From Amycolatopsis bullii (GTDB taxonomy: Bacteria; Actinomycetota; Actinomycetes; Mycobacteriales; Pseudonocardiaceae), in contig NZ_BNAW01000031.1 in NCBI RefSeq assembly GCF_014654205.1, forward strand, positions 32,232 through 96,231: a DNA stretch of 64,000 bases, in the 5' to 3' direction. Within the stretch, counting starts at the first letter, position 1. Every line of letters starts with the position of its first letter. Under the pieces are notes generated by a model. That model made no database searches and was not told the origin of the DNA. It saw only the letters and a list, made by a program, of their open reading frames with translations. Of this stretch, positions 38,126 through 46,582 are shown piece after piece. The translations under genes and the position numbers were made by a program.

Positions 38126-38518
38126 TCACGGGACCGGCCGGACGTTCGCGACGCAGTCGAAGTCGGTCGGCAGCAGGGTGAACAGCCGCCGCACCGCACG
38201 GGACCGCCCGGCGTCCACGGTGAGGCGGGCTCCGGCCGAGTCGGCGAGCAGCTGGGCGCGCAGCAGCGAGTTCAACCCGGCGACGGAGAAGAACGTGACC
38301 CCGGCGAGGTCGATGACGAGCTCGGCCAGCTCGCCGCGGACGCGGTCCTGCAGGACTTCGTCGAGGCGGCGGGCGGTGCTCAGGTCGACTTCGCCGGTCA
38401 CCTCGACGAGCAGCGTGCCGGCGCCGCGGGAGCGCACGCGCAGGGACATGTGGCCCCCGGCGGTCAGCCAGTCGGTGTCGGCGAGCCGGTGGTCGGCCGA
38501 GCGTGGTTCCGGAACCAT
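38126..38518 (-). CDS. STAS-domain anti-sigma-factor antagonist
   Basis: 130 residues. STAS domain about 25-125: LLVEVTGEVDLSTARRLDEVL, ELVIDLAGVTFFSVAGLNSLL, where the Ser in FFSVAG is the usual phosphorylation site. ATG 38518 follows AAAGGG. It is convergent with the signalling operon and could be the substrate of the HATPase protein at 35875. Confidence 0.87.
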   Translation of the reverse strand: MVPEPRSADHRLADTDWLTAGGHMSLRVRSRGAGTLLVEVTGEVDLSTARRLDEVLQDRVRGELAELVIDLAGVTFFSVAGLNSLLRAQLLADSAGARLTVDAGRSRAVRRLFTLLPTDFDCVANVRPVP

Positions 38519-38742
38519 CGCGGCACCCTTTCGTCGGGCAGCGGGAGCGGACCGGACGTGTTCGGGACGGGGATGCCGCACGTGGGGCAGCCTGCCGGCC
38601 CGGGCGCGGAACGTCCGGCAGCGGCTGACGGCTCAACCGTGAGCCTTCAGCATAGTGCATCTGCACTAGACGGGCCATCGGGTGTAACCGGATGGTGAGC
38701 GAACCGGTGGACAATGGACAGCCCGGACGGGAAGGAGGCGGC

Positions 38743-39051
38743 ATGCCGACCACGGTCGTCAACCTGAAGGGGCACCGGGACGACCCGGACTACGCCGACG
38801 TCGTCTACGTCGGGCGGCCCATGCACCGCGGTGGCTGGCACCTCGAGGGGTCGAAGCTGGCCAGCCCGTTCCGGCCCGGTCCGGACGGCACCCGCGAGGA
38901 AGTCGTGACCCGGTACCGCGAGTACCTGCTGTCCCGGCCGGACCTCCTGGACCTGCTGCCCGGGCTGCGCGGCCGGCGGCTCGGGTGCTGGTGCGTCCCC
39001 GAACCCTGCCACGCCCAGGTGATCGCCGAGCTCGCGGATAACGGGCCGTAA
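38743..39051 (+). CDS. DUF4326-domain protein
   Basis: 102 residues. The DUF4326 pattern is clear: VVNLKGHRDDPDYADVVYVGRP, SKLASPFRPG, REYLLSRPDLLDLLPGLRGRRLGCWCVPEPCHAQVI. Family members are often carried by phages and actinomycetes and have no assigned activity; the CWC...CH residues suggest metal binding. AAGGAGG precedes ATG 38743. Confidence 0.85.
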   Translation: MPTTVVNLKGHRDDPDYADVVYVGRPMHRGGWHLEGSKLASPFRPGPDGTREEVVTRYREYLLSRPDLLDLLPGLRGRRLGCWCVPEPCHAQVIAELADNGP

Positions 39052-39101
39052 CAGAACGGACCCCCTGCGCGAGTACCCTGACACGAGGGGGGTGATCGAG
39101 G

Positions 39102-41669
39102 GTGCAAGCGCGGCGACTCGGCGCATTCGACCAGGCCGAACTGCCCGCGGCTCACCGGGTCCGGTGGTGGCTGGCGGCGGTGGCGGCGGGCCTCGTCGCG
39201 GCCGGCTTCGCGATCGTGCCCTACCTGCCGTTCTTCCAGTCCTGGACGTTCGTGCGGGACCCGAAGGTCGCCACCGTGATCACCTGGACCGTGCTGCAGA
39301 CGTCCGTGGTGCTCGTCTCGGCCGTCCTCACGCTGTACTTCGTCGGCAAGGCCCGGCTGGAAGCCGCCGCCTACCGCGCCAACCAGATCGACATCCGGGT
39401 GTTCGCCGACGAACGGCCCGAAGGCAGCCACGACCGCGAGGTCGACTCCGCCGTCGAGCTGACCGCCACCTTCAAGCGGTTCCTCAACGACTCCCGCCTC
39501 TACACCCCGACGCCGGTCCCGGGCGCCGGCAGCTCGTACGACTTCCTCCAGATCGTCGAACACGCCGGCGACGCCGCCGAAGGCTGGTGGAAGGCGGTCA
39601 CCAAGGTGATCCGGCTGGCCCAGCCGCCCGCCGCGTTCACCGTCACCGGCACCGTCCGGCCCGGCAACACCCCCGGCCGCCACCAGCTCATCCTGGAACT
39701 CGTGCGCGTGCCGCGCTTCGCCGCGAGCCCGCTGGTGATCGAGGACGCGAACTGGCCGCGCGTGCTGCACCGCGCGGCGAACGCGGTGGCCGCGCTGGTC
39801 ATCCCGCGCAGCGCCTACGTCCGCTCGAACATCCACTGGGCCGCCTGGCGCGGCGCGAAGATCCCGTACGAGCTCTTCGACGCCTACCAGCGCGCCAACC
39901 ACTTCATCGCCTACCGCCGCTACGACGAGGCCCTCGCCGAGTACTACCGCGCGGTCAGCCTCGACCCGGCCAACGTCTACATCAGACTCGAGATCGCCGC
40001 CCTGCAGGAACAGCTCGACCTGCACCTCGACGCGCTCGCCACCTACGACGACGTGATCACCGTCTGCAGCCGGGGACACCCGCGGCTGGCCCGCTGGTGG
40101 ATCGGCCCCGACTTCGCCCGCCAACCCCGCCACGCCGGCCGCGGCCGCGACGTCGCGCTGCTCATCGCCCGCTACCGGCACGCGCTCGTCCTCGGCCACG
40201 GCGACTCCGTGGCCGGGTCCTGGTGGGTGCGGCGCACCACCGCCGGCGCGCCCGGCGACGCGCGGGCCCAGCGCCGCGCCGAGCTGCGGGCGGCGATCGA
40301 GCTGCGGTTCCGCCGGTACGTCGACCTCGACGTCCGGACGCGCCCGTATGCGATCCCGCGGGAGAAGCGCCTGGAACTGCACCGGCGGGTGCTGCGCGTG
40401 GCGGTCGAGGAGCTCGTGGTCGGCGAGGCGACCCCGGCGCAGCTGGCCGAGTACAACCAGCGGGCCGCGGAGATGCGGTCGTACTTCGCCGCGCTCTCGC
40501 AGTACGAGATCGAGCGGCTCATCGAGGACTACCGCCGGTTCGGCCGCCGCTGGCGCCGCAGCTGGAAGCAGCTGACGAACCGCGCCCTGGACCTGTCGCT
40601 GGTCTGGTCGGTGGTGCGGCGCGCGATGGCGGACGTCGAACCGGTCACCGGCGCGGTGCCCGAACCCCAGCCCGCCTACCCCGGCAGCCGCGTCCGGCTG
40701 GCCGACGTCTGCCCGGACCGCCGCTGGCCGCCGGACCCGGGCGCGCTCGACGCCACCGTCGAGGCCGCCGGGCCCCGCCGGTCGTGGGAAGAGTGCTACA
40801 ACGCGGCGAGCGTGTACGCGGTGGCGATGCTCGAAGTCGGCCCGCGTGGCGAGCGCGACCTGCGCGACCGCGCGCGCAACCCGCGTCTGCTCGGTGAATC
40901 ACGGGACGAAGTGGCCCGCCGCGCGGTCCGCGAGCTGTACCACGCGGCGACGATCAGCCACAGCGGACGGCTGCCCGAGCGCCGCTCCTGGGTGATGGGG
41001 GAGGACCCGGACCTCGCGGCCCTGCGCGGCCATGAGCTGTTCCGCGTCTTCGAGATGGTGACGTTCTCACCGGACCGCGCGGCACCGCTGCGGCCGCAGC
41101 GTGCCCACGTCTGGGAACAGGTCGGCTACGTCCGGCAGCTCGTCGCCGAGATCGCGGGCTGCCGGGCGCACTTCTGGCGCGCCCGCGCGCTCGACGAAGG
41201 CCCGTCCCCGGACGGCCGCACCCTCGACCGCTGGCGCGCGGCCGACCGCGACGCCTGGCGGAAACTGGCGAACCTGGCGGCCGGGAAACAGGACTGGTAC
41301 ACGCGCTACCAGGCGATCAGCGCGTTCCGCGAGTGGGCGGCCGAGTCCGGCTACCCCGGTTCGATCTCCGGTTTCCCGCTGTACTGCGAGGAAAGCCTGC
41401 ACGCCCAGCTGCGCGGGGCAGCGGGCCCGCGCGCGAAGACGAACCTGGACGCGAACATCGTCGTCCGCGAGTACGTCCGGCTGTGCGACCGCCGCCTGGA
41501 CCACCTGATGGCCGACATCGCCGAGCTCACCGAGCAGTCCACGATCGACGACTTCGCCGGCTGCGCCGAACTGTGGGCGGCGCTGTGCTCGTGGTTCGAC
41601 GACGACATCGCCGACGGCTCGTCGGCCGACGAGCGCCGTGAGCGGTTCCGCAAGCTCGCCCGGCCTTAG
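39102..41669 (+). CDS. Large membrane-anchored protein of unknown function with TPR-like motif
   Basis: 855 residues. Two hydrophobic helices near the N-terminus (about 22-44 and 61-81) should anchor it with a large cytoplasmic C-terminal part. A short TPR-like helical pair (RANHFIAYRRYDEALAEYYRAVSLDPANVYIRLEIAALQ, about 265-305) is the only motif I can name. The rest is helical and very rich in Arg, Trp and Glu. It is a single gene with a GTG start; its end overlaps the convergent ligase gene by four bases. Confidence 0.75.
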   Translation: MQARRLGAFDQAELPAAHRVRWWLAAVAAGLVAAGFAIVPYLPFFQSWTFVRDPKVATVITWTVLQTSVVLVSAVLTLYFVGKARLEAAAYRANQIDIRVFADERPEGSHDREVDSAVELTATFKRFLNDSRLYTPTPVPGAGSSYDFLQIVEHAGDAAEGWWKAVTKVIRLAQPPAAFTVTGTVRPGNTPGRHQLILELVRVPRFAASPLVIEDANWPRVLHRAANAVAALVIPRSAYVRSNIHWAAWRGAKIPYELFDAYQRANHFIAYRRYDEALAEYYRAVSLDPANVYIRLEIAALQEQLDLHLDALATYDDVITVCSRGHPRLARWWIGPDFARQPRHAGRGRDVALLIARYRHALVLGHGDSVAGSWWVRRTTAGAPGDARAQRRAELRAAIELRFRRYVDLDVRTRPYAIPREKRLELHRRVLRVAVEELVVGEATPAQLAEYNQRAAEMRSYFAALSQYEIERLIEDYRRFGRRWRRSWKQLTNRALDLSLVWSVVRRAMADVEPVTGAVPEPQPAYPGSRVRLADVCPDRRWPPDPGALDATVEAAGPRRSWEECYNAASVYAVAMLEVGPRGERDLRDRARNPRLLGESRDEVARRAVRELYHAATISHSGRLPERRSWVMGEDPDLAALRGHELFRVFEMVTFSPDRAAPLRPQRAHVWEQVGYVRQLVAEIAGCRAHFWRARALDEGPSPDGRTLDRWRAADRDAWRKLANLAAGKQDWYTRYQAISAFREWAAESGYPGSISGFPLYCEESLHAQLRGAAGPRAKTNLDANIVVREYVRLCDRRLDHLMADIAELTEQSTIDDFAGCAELWAALCSWFDDDIADGSSADERRERFRKLARP

Positions 41670-43111
41670 CCCGGCCGCGTGTACCGGTGTTTCACCCCGG
41701 CCGGGAAGTACTCGGGGTCGCCCGCCGGGCGCAGCACGACGTCCGGCAGCTGCCGCTCCGCCGGGACGTAGTGCGCGAACTCGCTGTTGAGCCTCAGCAG
41801 CTGTTCGCGGACCGCCTCGGCGATCCGGCCGGCGTCGGCGGCCGCGCCCGGGGCCGTTTCGACCGTGATGCGCAGCCGTCGGTCGCGGTCGGCGTCCTCG
41901 ACCGACTCGATGACGAACTTGCCCGTCACCGTGTCGCTGATGCCGGGCTGTTCCAGGCCCACGGTCACGTTCTCCGGGTAGACGTTCGCGCCGAAGAACG
42001 ACACCGTGAACAGCGAGCGGCCGAACACGTAGACGAACGGCAGGTCCGGGCCCGGTGGCGGGGTGAAGCCGTGCCGGGCGCAGTAGGCGAGCAACTCGGC
42101 GTGCGGGAGGAGCCCGCCGTCGTCGGCGATGTGGTAGCGGATGAGCGGGATGCCGCCGTCGGCCGTGAAGAGCAGCGTGCCGTCCTGCGCCTCGAAGAAA
42201 CGGCTCGCCGGGTCGTACTGCACCAGCGTCGGCAGCCGCGCGTCGCCGAAGACCTCGCGGGCCAGGTCCGGGCGGCCGGCGAAGAACCGGCGGATGCCGG
42301 CCGAAAGCGGGGTTTCGGTGCCGAGGACGCCCGCGTCGGCCGTGCCGTACAGCGACGCGATGTCGCGGACCGGGTCGGCGATCCCGGCCCGCTGCGCCAC
42401 CAGTTCGCGCCACTGCTCGCTGAACACCTCGCCGGCGAGCACGAGCTTGAGCGCGTACGCGGGCCAGTCGACGCCCTCGGCCAGGCCGGTGTCGACGACG
42501 TCCTTGACGAACGGCGGGTAGCCCAGCAGCACCACCTGGTCGAAGTGCGGCGCGAGCTCGGGGAGCACGCGCAGGATCTCGGCCTTGGTGTTGCCCGGCG
42601 CGACGACGGTGATCGGGCACCCCTTGGCGGCGAGGTGGCGCACGCACGCGGTGGTGAACAGGCCGCCCACCCAGGTGCCGAGCGGGAAGCAGACGACGGC
42701 GAGGGTGCTCCGCTCCCCGGCGTCGAAGGCGTCCACCAGCACCTGCTCGAAGCGCCGGGCGACGTGCAGTTCGTCTTCGAGCGCCCGTGGCCAGACGGTC
42801 GGGTGGCCGCTGGACCCGGAGGAGACGGCGATCATGTCGAGCCCGTCGAACGTGCCGCCGCGGCACAGCTCGGGCAACGGGTACTTCCGGTGGTAACCGG
42901 CCTTGTCCGTCAGCGGCAGCTTCCGGAAGTCCGCCATGGTCTCGACGGTCTGCGGGTCGATCCCGTGCTCCCGCAGGAACTTCCGGTAGGCGGGCACGGT
43001 TTCCGCGGTGCGGTGGAACAGGTCGAGGACGTGGTCTTCCGCCGGTGGTTCCGCGGGGCCGAAGAAGGTGTCGAGCGCCTGCCGCACGCGGGTCTGCCGG
43101 CCGAGGTCCAT
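41666..43111 (-). CDS. Phenylacetate-CoA ligase-like adenylate-forming enzyme
   Basis: 481 residues of the PaaK/coenzyme F390 synthetase-like branch of adenylating enzymes. The phosphate-binding loop is VSSGSSGHPTVWP (about 90-102); SLYGTADAGVLGTETP and IPLIRYHIADDG match the later core motifs, and FFGANVYPENV the hinge region. It should activate an aryl or other carboxylic acid with ATP; the acid is unknown. It is divergent from a MarR gene 28 bases away, so it is probably controlled by that protein. Confidence 0.85.
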   Translation of the reverse strand: MDLGRQTRVRQALDTFFGPAEPPAEDHVLDLFHRTAETVPAYRKFLREHGIDPQTVETMADFRKLPLTDKAGYHRKYPLPELCRGGTFDGLDMIAVSSGSSGHPTVWPRALEDELHVARRFEQVLVDAFDAGERSTLAVVCFPLGTWVGGLFTTACVRHLAAKGCPITVVAPGNTKAEILRVLPELAPHFDQVVLLGYPPFVKDVVDTGLAEGVDWPAYALKLVLAGEVFSEQWRELVAQRAGIADPVRDIASLYGTADAGVLGTETPLSAGIRRFFAGRPDLAREVFGDARLPTLVQYDPASRFFEAQDGTLLFTADGGIPLIRYHIADDGGLLPHAELLAYCARHGFTPPPGPDLPFVYVFGRSLFTVSFFGANVYPENVTVGLEQPGISDTVTGKFVIESVEDADRDRRLRITVETAPGAAADAGRIAEAVREQLLRLNSEFAHYVPAERQLPDVVLRPAGDPEYFPAGVKHRYTRPG

Positions 43112-43139
43112 GATCGGAGCATAGCGGCGGCCGCGTGTC

Positions 43140-43628
43140 ATGATGGGCGCCGTGAGCACCTCCGCCCAGGAGCACCCCGCCGGCGCGCCGTTGACCCTGT
43201 ACCTGGTCAAACGGCTCGAGCTGGTGATCAGGGCGCTGCTCGACGACGCCCTGCGGCCGCTCGGGCTCACCACGCTGCAGTACACGGCGCTGAGCGTGCT
43301 CGAGGCGAGTGGCGCGCTGTCTTCGGCGCAGCTGGCCCGGCGGTCGTTCCTGCGGCCGCAGACCATGCACGAAATGGTGCTGACGCTGGAAAAGCGCGGC
43401 CTGATCGCGCGCACCCCGAAGGCGGGCAACAAGCGCGTCCTGCTGGCCGGTCTCACGGACGCGGGACGCGCGCTGCTGGCCGGCTGCGCGCCGGCGGTCG
43501 CGGAGCTGGAAAACGCGCTCCTGGCCGACCTGAGCCCGGGCCAGCGCGCGACGTTCCGCGAGGGGCTGCAGCACGGCGTCACGGCCCTCGGCGCCCTTTC
43601 CGGTCAGCGGCGGGCCCAGGAAGCCTGA
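43140..43628 (+). CDS. MarR-family transcriptional regulator
   Basis: About 162 residues with the winged-helix core TTLQYTALSVLEASGALSSAQLARRSFLRPQTMHEMVLTLEKRGLIARTP and the wing NKRVLLAGLTDAG. MarR proteins typically bind aromatic acids and repress divergent catabolic genes, which suits the adjacent ligase. Three possible starts (ATG 43140, ATG 43143, GTG 43152) lack a clear ribosome site; the shortest intergenic gap suggests a leaderless transcript. Confidence 0.88.
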   Translation: MMGAVSTSAQEHPAGAPLTLYLVKRLELVIRALLDDALRPLGLTTLQYTALSVLEASGALSSAQLARRSFLRPQTMHEMVLTLEKRGLIARTPKAGNKRVLLAGLTDAGRALLAGCAPAVAELENALLADLSPGQRATFREGLQHGVTALGALSGQRRAQEA

Positions 43629-43819
43629 TTTCGGCGGACGCAGCCGCGAGCGGGCACCTGGTCCATCGACCTCACCCGACTGGAGTCTCGCGTGGGGGGC
43701 GCCGAGGCCGAACGACTAGGCCGGACGAGTGGAAGCGCCGGGCGGTCCGTAGCAGGGGTGTGACCGGCACCGTTGGAGGGTAAGTCCCAGGCCAGTTCTC
43801 ACCGTGGAGGTTCGCCGAC

Positions 43820-45184
43820 GTGACCGGGGCTCGCGAGGTGGGCGGCGCGTCCGTCGCCGCCCGCAGGCTGCTGGTGCTGGCGGGCGCAGTGGCGGGTTTC
43901 TGGTTGCTGACCTGGCTGACGTCCGCCACCGCCGACGCGGCGCCCGCCGCGCCACCGGGGGATCCGATCGGCGCGGTGGTGGGTGCGCTGGTTCCGCAGG
44001 CAACGCCGGGGAGTGCGCGGGCGCCGGAAGCCCCGGGCCGGGAGACTTCGGCGGCGGTGCGGTCCGGTGCGGGTTCGAGGACAACGCGCGCGGCGGCGCG
44101 GGTTTCGCGGGCCGCAGAGCCGGTGTCGCCGGTGCGTCCGGCCGAGCCGGTTGGGCGTGCTGTGGGCGCTGCGGGCCGAACCGCCGCTGCGGTGGCGGCG
44201 CCGGTGGCGGGTACTGTCTCGGCGGCTGCTTCGCCGGGGCCTTCGAGTACCGCTGCGGTGGCGGAGCCCGTGGCGGTCGCGGTGCGTTCGGCGGGGCCGG
44301 TGGCGCGCACGGTCGCAGCCTCCGCTTCGCCTGTGACTTCAAGCGCCACCGCCGTCACCGAGCCGGTGGCGCGTGCTGTCGGCGCTGTGGTCGCCCCGCT
44401 GGGCGGAACCACAGTCGCGATTGCCGGGCCGGTGACCGGCGTCGTGCGTTCTGCCGGACCCGTGACCCATGCCGTCGGCCCGGTGCTCTCGCCGGTGACC
44501 GAAACCGCCACCGCGCTCGTCTGGCCCGTGGTGCGGTCCACCCTGCCGGTGATCGAGCCCCTCACCCGCGCCGCGAAGGCGTTGCTCTCGCCGGTGACCG
44601 GGGCCGTCGCCGTGCTCGTCGAGCCGGTCTTCTCCGCCGTCGACGCGCCCGTTGCCGACCTCGCCGGGGCTCTCACCAGTGTCGTCAAGCCCGCGGCCGG
44701 ATCCGCTTCTCCCGTGGTCACCGGCCTTCTCGCCCCCGTCGACGATGATGCCGGGCGGTCCGTCCTCGCGCCGTTGGCCAGGGCCGTCGAAGCGTCCGCG
44801 ACCGCCGGCCCTGTCGTCCGGGCTGTCTTTCCGGCCGCCGTGCCCGTGACGGGCCCGCCGGCCCCGCGGCCCACCCCGGTCCTCGAGAAGGCCGCACGCG
44901 TGGTCGCGCCCGGCTGCTCCGCGACCGTCTCCGCCACGGGGCCGCGCCGGGGGACGGCTCACCACTCCGCGGCCCAGCTCGGCGGTCCGCGGCGCGGGGA
45001 GGCTCCGGTGTACCCCGGCGCGCCCGGGTCGTCGTCCGATGTTGCCTCCGGGGGCGGCTCCCCGCTGCCGCCCGCCTTCCTGACCGCGGGCCATGCCCCG
45101 CACCACCTCCGGGCGTCCACCGGGACGCACGGGGTCTTCGTGCCGCTGTGGCGGCCCTCCGAACCGGGCACCGGGCCCGGATAG
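43820..45184 (+). CDS. Secreted or membrane-anchored Ala/Val/Pro/Thr-rich repetitive protein
   Basis: 454 residues. A hydrophobic segment at about 17-40 ending in DAAPA looks like a signal peptide. The rest is low-complexity with many loosely repeated units of the form (E)PVARAVGAV / SPVTETATAL / GPVARTVAAS, then a Pro/Gly/Ser-rich tail. I do not recognise the family; surface or cell-wall-associated function is a guess. GTGGAGG precedes GTG 43820. A long open frame also runs on the other strand (43672-44937), a common effect of such repeats. Confidence 0.55.
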   Translation: MTGAREVGGASVAARRLLVLAGAVAGFWLLTWLTSATADAAPAAPPGDPIGAVVGALVPQATPGSARAPEAPGRETSAAVRSGAGSRTTRAAARVSRAAEPVSPVRPAEPVGRAVGAAGRTAAAVAAPVAGTVSAAASPGPSSTAAVAEPVAVAVRSAGPVARTVAASASPVTSSATAVTEPVARAVGAVVAPLGGTTVAIAGPVTGVVRSAGPVTHAVGPVLSPVTETATALVWPVVRSTLPVIEPLTRAAKALLSPVTGAVAVLVEPVFSAVDAPVADLAGALTSVVKPAAGSASPVVTGLLAPVDDDAGRSVLAPLARAVEASATAGPVVRAVFPAAVPVTGPPAPRPTPVLEKAARVVAPGCSATVSATGPRRGTAHHSAAQLGGPRRGEAPVYPGAPGSSSDVASGGGSPLPPAFLTAGHAPHHLRASTGTHGVFVPLWRPSEPGTGPG

Positions 45185-45285
45185 CCCGTTTCCGATCTTC
45201 CGCCTGTCGTGTGCTCCGCGGCGCGATCCGCGCTGCCCGCGACTGCCGTACCGAACCGAACAACCAAGCGTGGAAGAGGGACGAA

Positions 45286-45588
45286 ATGGAAGCGAGCGTG
45301 TTCGACCTGGGGAAGGTGCGAAGAGACGCGGTGGTCACCGTCCGCCTGGACGCGATGGCCAACGTCAGGCTCCTGACGGCGGTCAACTTCCAGGCCTACC
45401 GGCGCCGGCAGTACTACCGGATGCACGGCGGGGTGGCCACCGCACCGATGTTCAAGATCCACATCCCGGCGAACGCCCACTGGTTCCTGGTGATCGACGT
45501 CGAGGGCCTCGAAGCCCGGCCCCTGCGCCCGCGGGTGAGCGTCGAACCGGAAGCGGCCGTCACCTCCCGTGGACGCGGCCGAGAGTGA
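45286..45588 (+). CDS. DUF1883-family protein
   Basis: 100 residues. DUF1883 features: FDLGKVRRDAVVTVRLDAMANVRLLTAVNFQAYRRRQYYRMHGG and KIHIPANAHWFLVIDVEGL. In other bacteria the domain is found in small proteins and fused to TIR domains; its role is unknown. AAGAGGG lies five bases before ATG 45286. Confidence 0.87.
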   Translation: MEASVFDLGKVRRDAVVTVRLDAMANVRLLTAVNFQAYRRRQYYRMHGGVATAPMFKIHIPANAHWFLVIDVEGLEARPLRPRVSVEPEAAVTSRGRGRE

Positions 45589-45593
45589 ACCCT

Positions 45594-45628
45594 CCCTTCG
45601 CGGCCCCGGGATCCGGGGCCGCGAAGGG
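45594..45628 (+). terminator. Terminator after the DUF1883 gene
   Basis: A perfect 16-bp stem (45594-45609 with 45613-45628) with a 3-nt loop begins five bases after the stop codon. No T-tract follows. Confidence 0.65.
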
Positions 45629-45666
45629 GAACGCGTCGGCGACCGGATGCGGGGTACCCGGCCCGG

Positions 45667-46143
45667 ATGCAGACGTTCCTGCCGTGCACCGACTTCACCG
45701 CCAGCGCCCGCACGCTCGACCGCCGCCGGCTCGGCAAGCAGCGCGTGGAGGCGCTGCAGGTGCTGCGCGCGCTGGTGATCCCCGGCTACGGCTGGCGCCA
45801 CCACCCGGCGGCGAAGATGTGGACCGGCTACGAGGAGGCCCTGACGCGGTACGGCCTCGAAGTCTGCGCGGTGTGGTGCGAGCTGGGCGCGGCGGACACG
45901 TGCGCGGTGAAGCTGGGGGAGGAGTTCACCCGATCGGTGCGCAGAGCCGAGGTCCGAACCCAGGCCGAGCTCACGGCGGCGGGCGACGTGCCCCCGTGGC
46001 TCGGCGACGAATCGCTGCACCGCAGCCACCAGTCGGCACTGGTGCGCAAGGACCCGGACCACTATGGCGCGCAGTTTCCCGGGGTACCGCCGGATCTGCC
46101 GTACGTGTGGCCGCCCTCGGACCGCCCGAGCCGGACGGCCTGA
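45667..46143 (+). CDS. MSMEG_6728-like protein (pyrimidine-dimer DNA glycosylase family)
   Basis: 158 residues. MQTFLPCTDFTASARTLDRRRLGKQRVEALQVLRAL and WRHHPAAKMWTGYEEALTRYGL match the MSMEG_6728 family, related to the T4 endonuclease V-like pyrimidine-dimer glycosylases; SLHRSHQSALVRKDPDHY is also characteristic. A role in repair of UV damage is plausible but not shown. Confidence 0.85.
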   Translation: MQTFLPCTDFTASARTLDRRRLGKQRVEALQVLRALVIPGYGWRHHPAAKMWTGYEEALTRYGLEVCAVWCELGAADTCAVKLGEEFTRSVRRAEVRTQAELTAAGDVPPWLGDESLHRSHQSALVRKDPDHYGAQFPGVPPDLPYVWPPSDRPSRTA

Positions 46144-46380
46144 CCGGACCGGACAGCTTGACCGGCCGAGCGGGAGTGGCTTGACCGGGCCGGGCAGCTT
46201 GGCCGGGCCGGGCGGGTTGCTTGGCGGGGCGGCATGACCGGCCGAGCGGGGTGGCTTCGCCGGACCGAGCGGGGCAGCTTGGCCGGGCTGAGCAGGGCAG
46301 CTCGACCGGCCGAGTGTCCCGGCTTGGCCGGTCCAAGCCGCGCGCCCCGACCCGCCGAACCGCAGCCCGCTCGACCCCGG
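46144..46380. repeat. Degenerate GC-rich tandem repeat region
   Basis: The non-coding stretch after the glycosylase gene is built from about ten imperfect copies of a roughly 22-25-bp unit resembling GGGCAGCTTGACCGGCCGAG. Copies differ by small indels. No open frame with coding character is present. Confidence 0.55.
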
Positions 46381-46397
46381 CCGCCCTCCCGCACCAC

Positions 46398-46450
46398 GCA
46401 GTGAATGACCCATTCCTGACCTCCGACGCCATGAATGAGTCATTCACTGC
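46398..46450. terminator. Hairpin with AT-richer arms
   Basis: 18-bp arms (46398-46415 and 46433-46450, GCAGTGAATGACCCATTC with one mismatch) flank a 17-nt loop. It may terminate the glycosylase transcript; it lies far (255 bases) from its stop and its arms are less GC-rich than the surroundings. Confidence 0.45.
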
Positions 46451-46514
46451 ATCCCCCGCCGGACCTGCGGCTCCACTGGTCCGCATCCCCCTCCGGCCCC
46501 GTCCTTCGGAGGAT

Positions 46515-46539
46515 TTACAACGTTGTACCAACGATGTAA
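46515..46539. promoter_or_regulatory. Palindromic operator upstream of the GH-like gene
   Basis: TTACAACGTTG-TAC-CAACGATGTAA is an 11-3-11 imperfect palindrome, and its left part TACAACGTTGTA (46516-46527) is itself a perfect 12-bp palindrome. Such CG-centred sites are typical of LacI-family operators. It ends 43 bases before the start codon. Confidence 0.5.
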
Positions 46540-46582
46540 AAAAGTCCCTGCCGGGCTCGCCCGCCGTTGGAAGGGGCCATCG

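Noticed and set aside
43672..44937. 421-codon minus-strand Thr/Ala-rich frame
   Set aside because: No ribosome site or domain; better explained as the reverse of a repetitive plus-strand gene, although the choice is not fully safe.
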